A DNA stretch of 13,310 nt, taken from a bacterium UBP2_UBA4780. GTDB lineage: Bacteria > Edwardsbacteria > AC1 > EtOH8. The stretch covers positions 1-13,310 of the forward strand of contig DHHE01000226.1 in NCBI GenBank assembly GCA_002403115.1. Reading direction: 5' to 3'. The position numbers and the translations under genes are program-made. The notes below the pieces were generated by a model, which did not search any database, was not told the origin of the DNA, and worked only from the letters and a program-made list of their open reading frames with translations. Below, in pieces: positions 1 to 8,213 of this stretch; the first letter of the stretch is position 1, and each line of letters opens with the position of its first letter.

Positions 1-2
1 GG

Positions 3-800
3 GAGCGATCGCGCGACCCGAGGGAGGTCTTGGCGGAGATCGAAGGGCTCGTCAGCCAGGGCGTCAGGGAGGTGACCCTGGTGGGCCAGAACGTCAACTC
101 GTACCGGTGGGCCGGGACGGGTTTTCCCCGCCTTCTGCGGCAGGTTTGCCGGGTTATCGGGCTGGAGCGCGTCAGGTTCATAACCTCGCATCCCAAGGAC
201 CTGGGACAGGAGCTTCTCGAGGCCATGGCCGGGGAACCCAGTGCCTGCGAACACCTGCACCTGCCGCTGCAGAGCGGCAGCGACCGGGTGCTGATCATGA
301 TGAACCGGGGCTACACCGCCGCCGAGTATCTGGCCAAGGCCAGGATGGCCCGCTCCCTGGTCCCCGGCCTTTCGCTGACCACCGACGTCATCGCCGGCTT
401 TCCCGGGGAGACCGAGGACGAGTTCCGGATGACGATGGAGGTAATGGAGGAGGCCGGGTTCGACGAGGCCTTCACCTACAAGTACTCGCCGCGCCAGGGC
501 ACGGCCGCCGGGGATCTTCCCGGACAGGTTCCCGACGATGCCAGGCAGGAGCGGCTGGAGAGGCTGATCGCCCTGCGGCAGAAACTGGCCCTGTCATCCA
601 ACCTTAGGATGGCCGGCCAGACGGTCGAGGTCATGGTGGAGGGGCCGAGCCGGCACGGCCAGGGCCAGCACTTCGGCCGGACCAGGGGCAACAAGCCGGC
701 GGCCTTCGGCTCGGAACGCGCCCTGAAGCCCGGGGAACTGGTCCGTGTCCTGATAGAGCAGACGACCACGGCCACGCTGAGGGGCCGGGCGGTGAACTGA
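3..800 (+). CDS. miaB: MiaB, tRNA-2-methylthio-N6-isopentenyladenosine synthase (3' part, start outside the window)
   Basis: This radical-SAM methylthiotransferase adds a 2-methylthio group to i6A37 of tRNAs that read UNN codons. The visible 265 residues run in frame from the window edge (GAG at 3); MiaB is usually about 440-470 aa. The N-terminal UPF0004 domain and the radical-SAM CxxxCxxC motif are therefore upstream of the window. The visible part opens with the stretch just after that motif (ERSRDPREV). It then shows GQNVNSY, which separates MiaB from RimO and MtaB, the FITSHPKD segment, LPLQSGSDRVL and DVIAGFPGETEDEF. A C-terminal TRAM domain occupies roughly the last 63 residues (from GQTVEVMVEGPS). 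The TTG at 30 is an internal codon, not the start. A probable terminator follows the TGA. Identity is close to certain; only the N-terminus is unseen. Confidence 0.93.
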   Translation, partial: ERSRDPREVLAEIEGLVSQGVREVTLVGQNVNSYRWAGTGFPRLLRQVCRVIGLERVRFITSHPKDLGQELLEAMAGEPSACEHLHLPLQSGSDRVLIMMNRGYTAAEYLAKARMARSLVPGLSLTTDVIAGFPGETEDEFRMTMEVMEEAGFDEAFTYKYSPRQGTAAGDLPGQVPDDARQERLERLIALRQKLALSSNLRMAGQTVEVMVEGPSRHGQGQHFGRTRGNKPAAFGSERALKPGELVRVLIEQTTTATLRGRAVN

Positions 801-806
801 GGGCTG

Positions 807-841
807 GCGCGGTTAACCTCGGGTGGTTCAGGCGCTTTTTT
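807..841 (+). terminator. Probable intrinsic terminator of miaB
   Basis: An imperfect hairpin starts 6 nt after the miaB stop. GCGC (807-810) pairs with GCGC (832-835) and AACC (815-818) pairs with GGTT (825-828), with a small internal loop between them. Six T residues follow at once (836-841). The stem is interrupted, so efficiency may be moderate, but the position and T-run fit termination of miaB before the next operon. Confidence 0.5.
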
Positions 842-843
842 AG

Positions 844-872
844 TTGCATTTGCCCGTCGCTTGTAATACAAT
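844..872 (+). promoter_or_regulatory. Candidate promoter of the SPOR-mutS-coiled-coil operon
   Basis: TTGCAT (844-849) and TACAAT (867-872) are separated by 17 nt. The -10 matches the sigma70 consensus at 5 of 6 positions, the -35 only at 3 of 6. It sits just after the miaB terminator, in the only A+T-rich stretch of the gap. Transcription would start near 879, almost on top of the ATG at 882, so the message would be leaderless or nearly so. Confidence 0.4.
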
Positions 873-881
873 AAATAGGAT

Positions 882-1901
882 ATGGGAAAAATCCGGGGCT
901 GCGGATGCGGCAGGTGCCGGCGCCGGGCAGTGACTTGCATCTCGGCGGCGGCCGTGGCTTTGTCGTTGTCGGCTTCGGGCGTTGGCACCGCCTTCGCCTC
1001 GGAGCGCGGCGATTACGACCAGGCCTGGCAGTTCTTCCAGCAGGGACGCTACACCGAGGCCATCGGCGGCTTCAAGTCCTACCTCTCCAAGTACCCCAAG
1101 GGCAGCCTGGCGGCCGAGGCCCGCTTCACCCTGGCCCGCATCGAGCCCAGCGGCAACAACGCCTTCGTCCACTACCAGTTCATACTGGACAACCATCCCG
1201 GCCATCCCCTGGCCTCGCAGGCCTCATACGCCACCGCCCAATACTATCAGAACATAGGGGCCATGGCCGAGGCCAAGGCCCGCTACCTGTCCACCTACTC
1301 CCGGTTCGGCCAGACCGCGGCCGGGAGCGAGAGCCTCTACCGCCTGGCATTGCTGTCGGTCCAGGCCGACAGCCTGGATGCGGCCGAAGCCTACGCCAAG
1401 ACCTTTTCCGAGCAGTACCCGGCCAACCCCCGCAATCCGGCCATCGCCGCCGCCCTGGCCGACCGCTACCGGAGCAGGGGCGACACCGCCCGGTCCGGCG
1501 CGGGCTGGAGGGCCATACTGGCCTCATACCCCACCAGCTTCGAGGCGGGATCGGCCCGGGAAAGGCTGCTGGCCTCCGTGGATGACGACCTGCCGGAGCC
1601 CGGCCCCGGAGGCCCCGGCGGGCAGGTTCCGGTCCCCGAGCTTCGGCCGGCGGCGCCGGACCGAACCGGCAGGTTCTTCCTGCAGGTCGGCGCCTACGGC
1701 GACCGCTCCGTGCTGGACCGCTGGACGACCAGGCTGTCCGGCCGCGGCTACCAGACCGTCATCGACAGCAGCGACCTCAAGACCAGGGGGATCTGGAGGC
1801 TGCGATTGGGACCCTACCGCACCCGGGACGAGTCGGCGGAGGCGGCCAAGAAGCTCAAGGCCGGCGAGGGCCTGGAGGGGATGATTGTCGAGGTCCGCTG
1901 A
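882..1901 (+). CDS. Secreted TPR-like protein with C-terminal SPOR domain
   Basis: This 339-aa protein is probably exported and binds septal peptidoglycan. Residues 1-39 look like a Sec signal peptide: a basic n-region, a hydrophobic core at about 20-38, and AFA before a likely cleavage at 39/40. Residues about 43-230 are helical TPR-like repeats (YDQAWQFFQQGRYTEAIGGF, then units ending in YPxG/YPxN), as in YbgF/BamD-type proteins. A Pro/Gly-rich linker (about 234-262) leads to a SPOR domain from R264 to the end (FFLQVGAYGD ... WRLRLGPYRTRDEA-like). SPOR domains bind glycan strands stripped of stem peptides. The start is uncertain: AGGA lies only 1 nt before ATG 882, and GTG at 930 would give a shorter signal peptide (VTCISAAAVAL...). 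The n-region has unusual cysteines at 7, 9, 12 and 19. The 3' end overlaps mutS, so the two are probably co-transcribed. The exact biological role is unknown. Confidence 0.85.
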   Translation: MGKIRGCGCGRCRRRAVTCISAAAVALSLSASGVGTAFASERGDYDQAWQFFQQGRYTEAIGGFKSYLSKYPKGSLAAEARFTLARIEPSGNNAFVHYQFILDNHPGHPLASQASYATAQYYQNIGAMAEAKARYLSTYSRFGQTAAGSESLYRLALLSVQADSLDAAEAYAKTFSEQYPANPRNPAIAAALADRYRSRGDTARSGAGWRAILASYPTSFEAGSARERLLASVDDDLPEPGPGGPGGQVPVPELRPAAPDRTGRFFLQVGAYGDRSVLDRWTTRLSGRGYQTVIDSSDLKTRGIWRLRLGPYRTRDESAEAAKKLKAGEGLEGMIVEVR

Positions 1902-4491
1902 GTTGGAAAAGATGACCCCGATGATAACCCAGTACCACCGGATCAAGGGGGAGAATCCGGGGGCGATGCTGCTCTTCCGGGTGGGCGACTTCTACGAGAC
2001 CTTCTTCGAGGACGCGGCCACCGCCTCCAGGGTGCTGGGGATAGCGCTCACCTCCCGCAACCACGGAAAGGGCAAGAGCGTTCCCCTGGCCGGGATCCCG
2101 CACCACGCCCTGGAGCGCTACGTGGTCAGGCTGATCAAGGCCGGGCACAAGGTGGCCATCTGCGATCAGGTGGAGGACCCCAAACTGGCCAAGGGGATCG
2201 TGCGGCGCGAGGTGACCGAGGTGATCACGGCCGGCACGGCCCTCAGGCCGTCGCTCCTCGACGAGAAGCGGGAGAACCTCCTGGCCGCGGCCAACTGCGA
2301 CGGGGGGCGGTGCGGGCTGGCGTTCTGCGATCTCTCCACCGGGGCGTTGCGCGTCACCGAGATTCCCCTGGCCGAGCTGTCCGACGAGCTGGCCCGCAAC
2401 GGTCCGTCCGAGCTGCTGGTTCCGATCGAACAGAGAAAAGCATTGGATCCCCGGCTGGGCGGCGCTACGGTCACCGGGCGCGATGACGGTCAATTCGACG
2501 GGCGCCGGGCCGGACGCGTTCTGACCGAGCATTTCCAGGTGGCGTCGCTGGACGGCTTCGGGTGCCAGGACATGCCGCTGGCCCTGGGCGCGGCCGGGGC
2601 GGTGATCGAATATCTGCGCGAGAACCAGAAGTCTGTCGTCCCGCACATCGCCAGGGTTGCACCCTACCGGCTGGGGGGGCAGATGCTGCTGGACAGGGCC
2701 ACCATCCGCAACCTGGGCCTGCTGCCGGAGACGGGGCAGGACCAGCCGACCCTGCTCTCGGTGCTGGACAGGACCAGGACGGCCATGGGGGCCAGGCTGC
2801 TGCGGCGCTGGCTGGCCGCGCCGCTGCTGGACACCGGCCAGATCGAGCTGAGGCTGGACGCCCTCCAGGACCTGAAGGACAACCCGGAAAGGCACGACGG
2901 GCTGGCCGGCAAGCTCGGTTCGGTGCAGGACATCGAGAGGCTGCTTTCACGGATTGTCTGCCAGAGGGCCGGTCCCAGGGATCTGGTGGGGCTGGCCTCG
3001 TCCCTCAAGATAATCCCCTCGTTCAAAGCACTGCTGCCCCAGGCAGGGCTCTGGGCGGGGCTTTGGGAAGGGCTGCGCGACTTCGGCCCCCTGGCGGACC
3101 TGATAGACAAGGCCATCGAGCCCGACCCGCCGCCGGGCTGGAGCCAGGGCGGCTTCATCAGGCCGGGCTACAGCCCGGATCTGGACGAGCTGCGGGAACT
3201 GGCCAGGGGCGACAAGACCTGGGTGGCCGGGCTGCAGCAGAAGGAGAGGGAGAGGACCGGGATCTCCTCTCTGAAGGTAGGCTTCAACAGCGTCTTCGGC
3301 TACTACATCGAGATCAGCAAGCCCAACCTGGGATCGGCGCCGGCAGACTACCTCCGACGACAGACCCTGGCCAATGCCGAGAGGTTCATCACCCCCGAGC
3401 TCAAGGAGCGCGAGGACAGGATACTGGGGGCCGAGGAGAAGGTCCGGCAGATGGAGGCCTCCCTGTTCGCCGGGGTCAGGGACCGGGTGGCCGAGTGGGG
3501 CCCGAGGATCAAGCAGGCGGCCGAGGCGGTGGCGGCCGTCGACGCGGTCCAGAGCCTGGCCCGGGCCTCGGCCTCGGGGCGCTACGTCCGGCCGGTGGTG
3601 GACCGGGCCGACCGGATCAACATCGTCGACGGACGGCACCCGGTGGTCGAGACTCAGTTTCAGCTGGGCCGGTTCGTGCCCAACGACGCCCGGCTGGACG
3701 CCGAGAACCGGACGTCCATCCTCACCGGCCCCAACATGGCCGGCAAGTCCACCTACCTGCGCCAGGTGGCCCTGGCGGCCATCATGGCCCAGATGGGCTG
3801 CTTCGTGCCGGCCCGGGAGGCCCATATCGGCCTGGTGGACAGGGTGTTCACCAGGATCGGGGCCTCGGACGACCTGGCCAAGGGGGTGAGCACCTTCATG
3901 GCCGAGATGCAGGAGACGGCCAACATCCTGAACAACGCCACCGACCGGAGCCTGGTGCTGTTGGACGAGATCGGCCGCGGCACCAGCACCTTCGACGGCC
4001 TGGCCATAGCCTGGGCGGTGACCGAGCACCTTCACGACCTGGTGAAGTGCCGCACCCTGTTCGCCACCCACTATCATGAACTGACAGAACTGGCGGCCCA
4101 GCGGCCCGGAGTCCAAAACCTTCGCATGGCCGTCAGGGAATGGGGGGAGGAGATCCTTTTCCTGAGGAAGGTGGAGCGCGGCTGCGCCGGGCAGAGCTAC
4201 GGTGTCAAGGTGGCCAGGCTGGCCGGACTGCCGGGCGGGGTCGTCGCCCGGGCCGGAGAGATACTGCGCAACCTAGAGGCCGACGCCTTCCTGGCGGACG
4301 CCACCCCCCGGCTGGCCAGGCGCCGGGAGGAGGAAGGCCAGGAGGCCGCCCCCTCGCTTTTCACTCCTGGACAGAAGGCCGCCCTGGAGGAGATAGTCGC
4401 CCTGGAGCCTGAGACCATGACCCCGCTTGAGGCCCTGAACCGGATAGCCAAACTCAAGACTTTGGCAGGAGAAGCGAATCAAGATGGATGA
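1885..4491 (+). CDS. mutS: DNA mismatch repair protein MutS
   Basis: MutS recognises mispairs and small loops and, with MutL, starts strand-directed repair. The 868-aa length is normal (E. coli 853). The mismatch-reading F-x-E motif is F36-Y37-E38 in GDFYETF. Connector, core and clamp domains follow. The ATPase domain has Walker A GPNMAGKST (K621), Walker B LLDEIGRG (D694, E695) and the downstream FATHYHEL histidine motif. Near the C-terminus, APSLF (822-826) resembles a beta-clamp-binding peptide, followed by the usual LTPxEAL-type helix. TTG 1885 is preceded by GGAGG (1874-1878, 6-nt spacing) and gives E. coli-like numbering. TTG 1903 (GAGGT at 1890-1894) and ATG 1912 are credible alternatives. 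The TTG 1885 start overlaps the SPOR gene by 17 nt; the stop overlaps the next gene by 8 nt. This full-length form is repair MutS1, not MutS2, since there is no Smr domain. Confidence 0.97.
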   Translation: MSRSAELEKMTPMITQYHRIKGENPGAMLLFRVGDFYETFFEDAATASRVLGIALTSRNHGKGKSVPLAGIPHHALERYVVRLIKAGHKVAICDQVEDPKLAKGIVRREVTEVITAGTALRPSLLDEKRENLLAAANCDGGRCGLAFCDLSTGALRVTEIPLAELSDELARNGPSELLVPIEQRKALDPRLGGATVTGRDDGQFDGRRAGRVLTEHFQVASLDGFGCQDMPLALGAAGAVIEYLRENQKSVVPHIARVAPYRLGGQMLLDRATIRNLGLLPETGQDQPTLLSVLDRTRTAMGARLLRRWLAAPLLDTGQIELRLDALQDLKDNPERHDGLAGKLGSVQDIERLLSRIVCQRAGPRDLVGLASSLKIIPSFKALLPQAGLWAGLWEGLRDFGPLADLIDKAIEPDPPPGWSQGGFIRPGYSPDLDELRELARGDKTWVAGLQQKERERTGISSLKVGFNSVFGYYIEISKPNLGSAPADYLRRQTLANAERFITPELKEREDRILGAEEKVRQMEASLFAGVRDRVAEWGPRIKQAAEAVAAVDAVQSLARASASGRYVRPVVDRADRINIVDGRHPVVETQFQLGRFVPNDARLDAENRTSILTGPNMAGKSTYLRQVALAAIMAQMGCFVPAREAHIGLVDRVFTRIGASDDLAKGVSTFMAEMQETANILNNATDRSLVLLDEIGRGTSTFDGLAIAWAVTEHLHDLVKCRTLFATHYHELTELAAQRPGVQNLRMAVREWGEEILFLRKVERGCAGQSYGVKVARLAGLPGGVVARAGEILRNLEADAFLADATPRLARRREEEGQEAAPSLFTPGQKAALEEIVALEPETMTPLEALNRIAKLKTLAGEANQDG

Positions 4492-7400
4492 ACGCGATCC
4501 CCTCAGAGAGGAACAGGCTGACGGCGCTGCCGTCCGGCCCCCGGACCAGGAGGGCATGGCCGCCGAGGCCCCGCCCAACCCCTGGGAGGAGGAATTGAGG
4601 AGCGGGAAACGCGGGGGGTTCTTCGCCCGGCTTATGGGAAAGCGCGCGGCGCCTGAGGATACGTCCGACGTCCTGCCCGATGAAACCCGCGGTGAGCTAT
4701 CCTCGGGGAGCCAACAGGAAATGCAGGGAATTGACGGTCAGGCGGCTTATCCCGAACCGGCCGGACAGCAGGAGGATGCCGGAGAGGCAGAAGGATCGTT
4801 CGAACCTGAGGTCGAGAAGATAAGCTGGTGGGAAAGGCTGTTCCCCAAAAAAGTCCAGGCGTTACCCGGGGAGGATCCGGTTGTTGATATCGGTGGAGAA
4901 GAGACCGCGCCAGAGGCCCGGCAGGGGGCGGAAGCTCCTTCAACCCCGTCGGGACATGAACCCGGGGAGGCCGGATATCCGGAAACTCAAGAGCAGGGTG
5001 AACCGGAACCCCAGCGGCCCAATCCGGGTTTCTGGAGCAGGCTTTTCCCAAGGAGGGAAGAGATTCCGGAACCTCCAGCCGAGGAGTATCCACCGGCCGG
5101 CACCGCGGCGGAGGAATCCGGCGAGCCGAAGGCGGCGGAAACGCCGGCCGGTGACGCGGCAGCGGAAAGACCCGCGGCAGGATCGCTTCGGGTTGATGCC
5201 CAGCCGGCGGCCGAAGCACCCTTAACCACGGAGCCGCCCGATTCCTGGCCGGAGCCGGCGCCTTCAGGAAGCCCGGATGGGGATGAACCCGGCACCGCAG
5301 AGCAGAGCCAGCCATCAGGCCCCGGCTTTTTATCCCGGCTTTTCGGCCTGGGGCCCAAGCCCCCGATCGATGATGTATTGGAGGCCAAGCGCCGGCAGAA
5401 GGAGACCCTGGACCAGGAGGTCAGGGAACGGCGGCGGGCGGCCTCCAGTGCGCTGAGGAAGCTTCGGCGTTCCCTGAAGGAGAGGAAGCAGGCCGTCGAC
5501 CGGCGCCTCAAGGCCGACCATGAATTCCGCGAACTGACCGGGCTGCATCGTTCCAGGGAGAAGGAGGTGGCCACCCTGGAATCCCAGAGCCAGACGCTGC
5601 AGAGGGAGATCGAGGAAAACACCCGCAGGCAGGAAAAGCTCGCTGGGGACATCTCCGGGCTCCAGACGCAGAAGGAAACCCTGCAGCAGACGTTGGCCCA
5701 GGCCAAGGCCGAGATCAGTTTTCTCCAGGCAGAGGTGGAGACCCGGAGGGCGGCGCACCTCGACCTGACCGAGCAGAAGGAGAAGCTGGACGGGGAGATC
5801 GAGGCCAGGAAGGCTGAGATCGGCGAATTGGAAACGGTTAAGTCCGCCACCATGGACGCCCTTCGGGATTTCCGCGCCCAGATAGCACAGCTTGACCAGC
5901 AGCGACAGGAGCAGGAACAGACGCTGCGCCGGCTGGCTGCCGATAACGGAAGCCTCCAGGTCCAGATCGCCGGGCGCCACAAGCAGGCGTCGGTGCAGGA
6001 GGGGGTGCTGGAGAGCCTGACGGCCGAGATCCGCCAGAAGCAGGAGGTGCTGGAGCAGCGCTCGGAGCGGTTGAGGGCGGTGGAGAGGGACCTGGCGGAG
6101 AAACAGCAGTCCGTCAGGGACATCTCCCAGGAATTGTCGGGGCTGACGGCCTCCAGGAACCAGGAACAGCTGTCACTGGACCGGCTGCGGCTGGAGATCC
6201 AGCAGCTGGAACAGGGAAGGATCGAGCGCCAGAAGGAGGCCCAGCGCGCCGGCCAGGAGCTGCTCGAAGCCCAGAATCTGTTGGTGGAACGCAACCGCCA
6301 GGTGTCGGTGCTCGAGGCGGGGCTGGCCGACCTGGAGGAGAGAAGCCGGCAGGGGCGGGACACGGCCTCGCAGCTACAGTCCCGGATCGATTCGATGCGG
6401 GACCAGGGGATGGCCATAGCCCGCAAGATCGACGAGATGAGCGCCGATCAGTCGTCCCAGGGCAAGCGGCTGGAGTCCCTCAAGCTCCAGATCCGGAGCG
6501 CCGACGAGGATCTGGCCGCCAAGCGCGACGAGCACCGATCCCTGTCGGAGCAGGTCAACCAGTCGGGGGCCGAGCTGGAGCAGCTGCGGAAAAACATCGA
6601 TTCGGCCCGGCAGGAAAAGGAGCAGATGGAGGAGGCTTCCCGGATAGCCAGCTCCAACCTCCAGGCGCTCGAATCCCAGATAATCCGGCAGCGCCAGGAG
6701 GCGGCCGAGGCCCAACAGAGCATGGCCGAACTGAGGGAGCGCATCGTCCAGGCCCGGGAGGAGTACGAGAAAGCCTTCGAGGACAAGAACTCCCTGGAGG
6801 CCGAGATCCGGCAGAGGAACCAGGAGGCGGCCGCGGCCGGCGCCAGCCTCGAGGAGGTCCGGCAACAGCTGACCCGGGGGCAGGCGGGGCTGGAGGAGAC
6901 GGATCGCGGCAAAGCGGAACTGGACGAGCAGGTGAGGTTGCTGGCCGGGCAGAAGGAGGAAACGGCTTCCACCCTGGCCGAGATGCGGGCCGAGATCGAG
7001 GGACATCAGAGGGACCTGCCCGGCCTCCGGGCCCAGCGCCGGGAGCAGGAGCAGTGGATCAAGGAGGCCATGGGCTTCCGCCGGCAGCAGGAGGAGTCGA
7101 TCCGGGAGGAGATGGAGAGACTCAAGCTGCTAAAGGAAGAACAGGCCGAGGCCCGGGCCGCGGCCGAACAGGCCCGATCCGAGACCGAGGAGCAGCGCCG
7201 GGAGATGGAGCGCCTTGCGGCCGAGAGGCGGGAGGGGATCGAACAGGCCGAACGGGAGCTGGAGACGGTCCGGAAGAGCAACGAAGAGGCCGTGGAGCAG
7301 CTGGAGCTCAACCGGAGGGAGATGACCGAGAGCAGGCGGGAGATGGATGCGGTCAGGAGCGAATCGGGGCAGCTGGAGCAGGGGCGGCTGAACTTGACGG

Positions 7401-8026
7401 CCGCCCGGCAGCAGGCCGAACAGGAGCTGAAGGAGATCCAGGAGAAGCTGGAGGGCGCCCAGCAGGACCTGGACGAAAAGACCCAGCTGCAGAACCGCGA
7501 GCTGGAGGGCCTGGCGGCCGAGACCGAGGAGGCCAAGGCCAGGCTCAAGACCCAGATAGATCAGGTACAGTCCCAGCTGGACGACCAGTACCGCAAGCTG
7601 GAGAACGTCAACGACCTGGTGCACCAGGCCGAGTCGGAGGTGGAGTCGAAAGAGCGTCAGAAAACGGAGCTGGAGGGGAACCTGGCCAGGATTCAGGCGG
7701 AGCTGGCCCAGGCCAGCAGGAGGCTGGAGGAGTCGGAGTCGGAGGTCGAAGGGAGGCGGCAGGCTCTGTCGGGACGTCTAGCCGAGCTGGAAGGCCAAGT
7801 GGTCCAAGCGGAGGAAAGTGCCCGGGCCGCCGAGAAAGGCGCGGCCGTCAAGACCGAGCAGGAGCGGGCCATCCTCAAGAGGCTTAATCTGCTTACCGCG
7901 GAGCTGGCCGAATACGAGGCCAAGGTCCGGAAATCATCCGATCTGAGCCGGAGGATCGACGAGCAGCGCCGGATGCTGGAGGACCTGGACATGGAGATCG
8001 ATAAGAAATCGGGGCTGTTCGGCTGA
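4484..8026 (+). CDS. Giant coiled-coil protein with four repeated FWxRLF-type peptides in an acidic N-terminus
   Basis: I do not recognise this 1180-aa protein as a named family. Residues 1-295 look disordered: rich in E, P, G, A and D, with no signal peptide or membrane helix. Within them one short hydrophobic/basic peptide recurs four times: GFFARLMGKR (45-54), SWWERLFPKK (114-123), GFWSRLFPRR (182-191) and GFLSRLFGLG (281-290). The linkers between copies are acidic. From about 298 to 1175 the sequence is almost pure heptad coiled coil (E, Q, R, K, L, A), with almost no proline and little aromatic content; it ends in KKSGLFG. As one rod this would be on the order of 130 nm. There is no Walker A, hinge or signature motif, so it is not an SMC, RecN or Rad50 ATPase. 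ATG 4484 lies inside the end of mutS (8-nt overlap), with AGGAG at 4467-4471. It is probably a cytoplasmic scaffold, structural or polarity protein; that role is inference. Confidence 0.85.
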   Translation: MDERDPLREEQADGAAVRPPDQEGMAAEAPPNPWEEELRSGKRGGFFARLMGKRAAPEDTSDVLPDETRGELSSGSQQEMQGIDGQAAYPEPAGQQEDAGEAEGSFEPEVEKISWWERLFPKKVQALPGEDPVVDIGGEETAPEARQGAEAPSTPSGHEPGEAGYPETQEQGEPEPQRPNPGFWSRLFPRREEIPEPPAEEYPPAGTAAEESGEPKAAETPAGDAAAERPAAGSLRVDAQPAAEAPLTTEPPDSWPEPAPSGSPDGDEPGTAEQSQPSGPGFLSRLFGLGPKPPIDDVLEAKRRQKETLDQEVRERRRAASSALRKLRRSLKERKQAVDRRLKADHEFRELTGLHRSREKEVATLESQSQTLQREIEENTRRQEKLAGDISGLQTQKETLQQTLAQAKAEISFLQAEVETRRAAHLDLTEQKEKLDGEIEARKAEIGELETVKSATMDALRDFRAQIAQLDQQRQEQEQTLRRLAADNGSLQVQIAGRHKQASVQEGVLESLTAEIRQKQEVLEQRSERLRAVERDLAEKQQSVRDISQELSGLTASRNQEQLSLDRLRLEIQQLEQGRIERQKEAQRAGQELLEAQNLLVERNRQVSVLEAGLADLEERSRQGRDTASQLQSRIDSMRDQGMAIARKIDEMSADQSSQGKRLESLKLQIRSADEDLAAKRDEHRSLSEQVNQSGAELEQLRKNIDSARQEKEQMEEASRIASSNLQALESQIIRQRQEAAEAQQSMAELRERIVQAREEYEKAFEDKNSLEAEIRQRNQEAAAAGASLEEVRQQLTRGQAGLEETDRGKAELDEQVRLLAGQKEETASTLAEMRAEIEGHQRDLPGLRAQRREQEQWIKEAMGFRRQQEESIREEMERLKLLKEEQAEARAAAEQARSETEEQRREMERLAAERREGIEQAERELETVRKSNEEAVEQLELNRREMTESRREMDAVRSESGQLEQGRLNLTAARQQAEQELKEIQEKLEGAQQDLDEKTQLQNRELEGLAAETEEAKARLKTQIDQVQSQLDDQYRKLENVNDLVHQAESEVESKERQKTELEGNLARIQAELAQASRRLEESESEVEGRRQALSGRLAELEGQVVQAEESARAAEKGAAVKTEQERAILKRLNLLTAELAEYEAKVRKSSDLSRRIDEQRRMLEDLDMEIDKKSGLFG

Positions 8027-8133
8027 GACACTGCGCCGCCTCATGATAATGAGCTATTTATATGTAGTGTCAACGGCCAGCCCCGAAGGCGAACGGCTTT
8101 CATCCTCCAGACTGGCCGGGCCGCAAAAAAGCA

Positions 8134-8162
8134 TTGACTTCCGGGCGCATTTGTTTTATACT
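8134..8162 (+). promoter_or_regulatory. Sigma70-type promoter of the por operon
   Basis: TTGACT (8134-8139) and TATACT (8157-8162) are separated by exactly 17 nt; each hexamer is one base off the vegetative consensus. Transcription would begin near 8169, giving a 5' leader of about 45 nt. This is the best promoter match in the window and sits directly upstream of porC. The gap before it (8027-8133) has a 5-bp hairpin (CTCAT 8040-8044 with ATGAG 8049-8053) and a distant 7-bp inverted repeat (8074-8080 with 8112-8118). It has no convincing T-tailed terminator for the preceding operon. Confidence 0.75.
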
Positions 8163-8213
8163 ATAGGTTAAATTGCCTTTTCCGCAACCCTTTACAGGAG
8201 CCAGACATATAAG

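Noticed and set aside
2562..4079. Long + strand open frame (505 codons) inside mutS
   Set aside because: It lies wholly within mutS in another frame and translates to Gly/Arg/Pro/Ala-rich sequence typical of GC-rich shadows. The mutS frame has full-length conserved motifs.
2947..4116. 389-codon open frame on the minus strand
   Set aside because: Antisense to the MutS core and ATPase domains, with low-complexity composition and no recognisable motif.
4987..6426. 479-codon minus-strand open frame rich in Ser, Arg and Cys
   Set aside because: It mirrors the E/Q/L-rich coiled-coil codons on the other strand; composition is fully explained as a shadow.
4484..8026. SMC, RecN or Rad50 ATPase
   Set aside because: No Walker A, signature or Walker B motif and no hinge. 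The N-terminus is disordered instead of a nucleotide-binding head.
8040..8118. Terminator after the coiled-coil gene
   Set aside because: Only a 5-bp hairpin and a 7-bp inverted repeat with a 31-nt gap, neither followed by a T-run.
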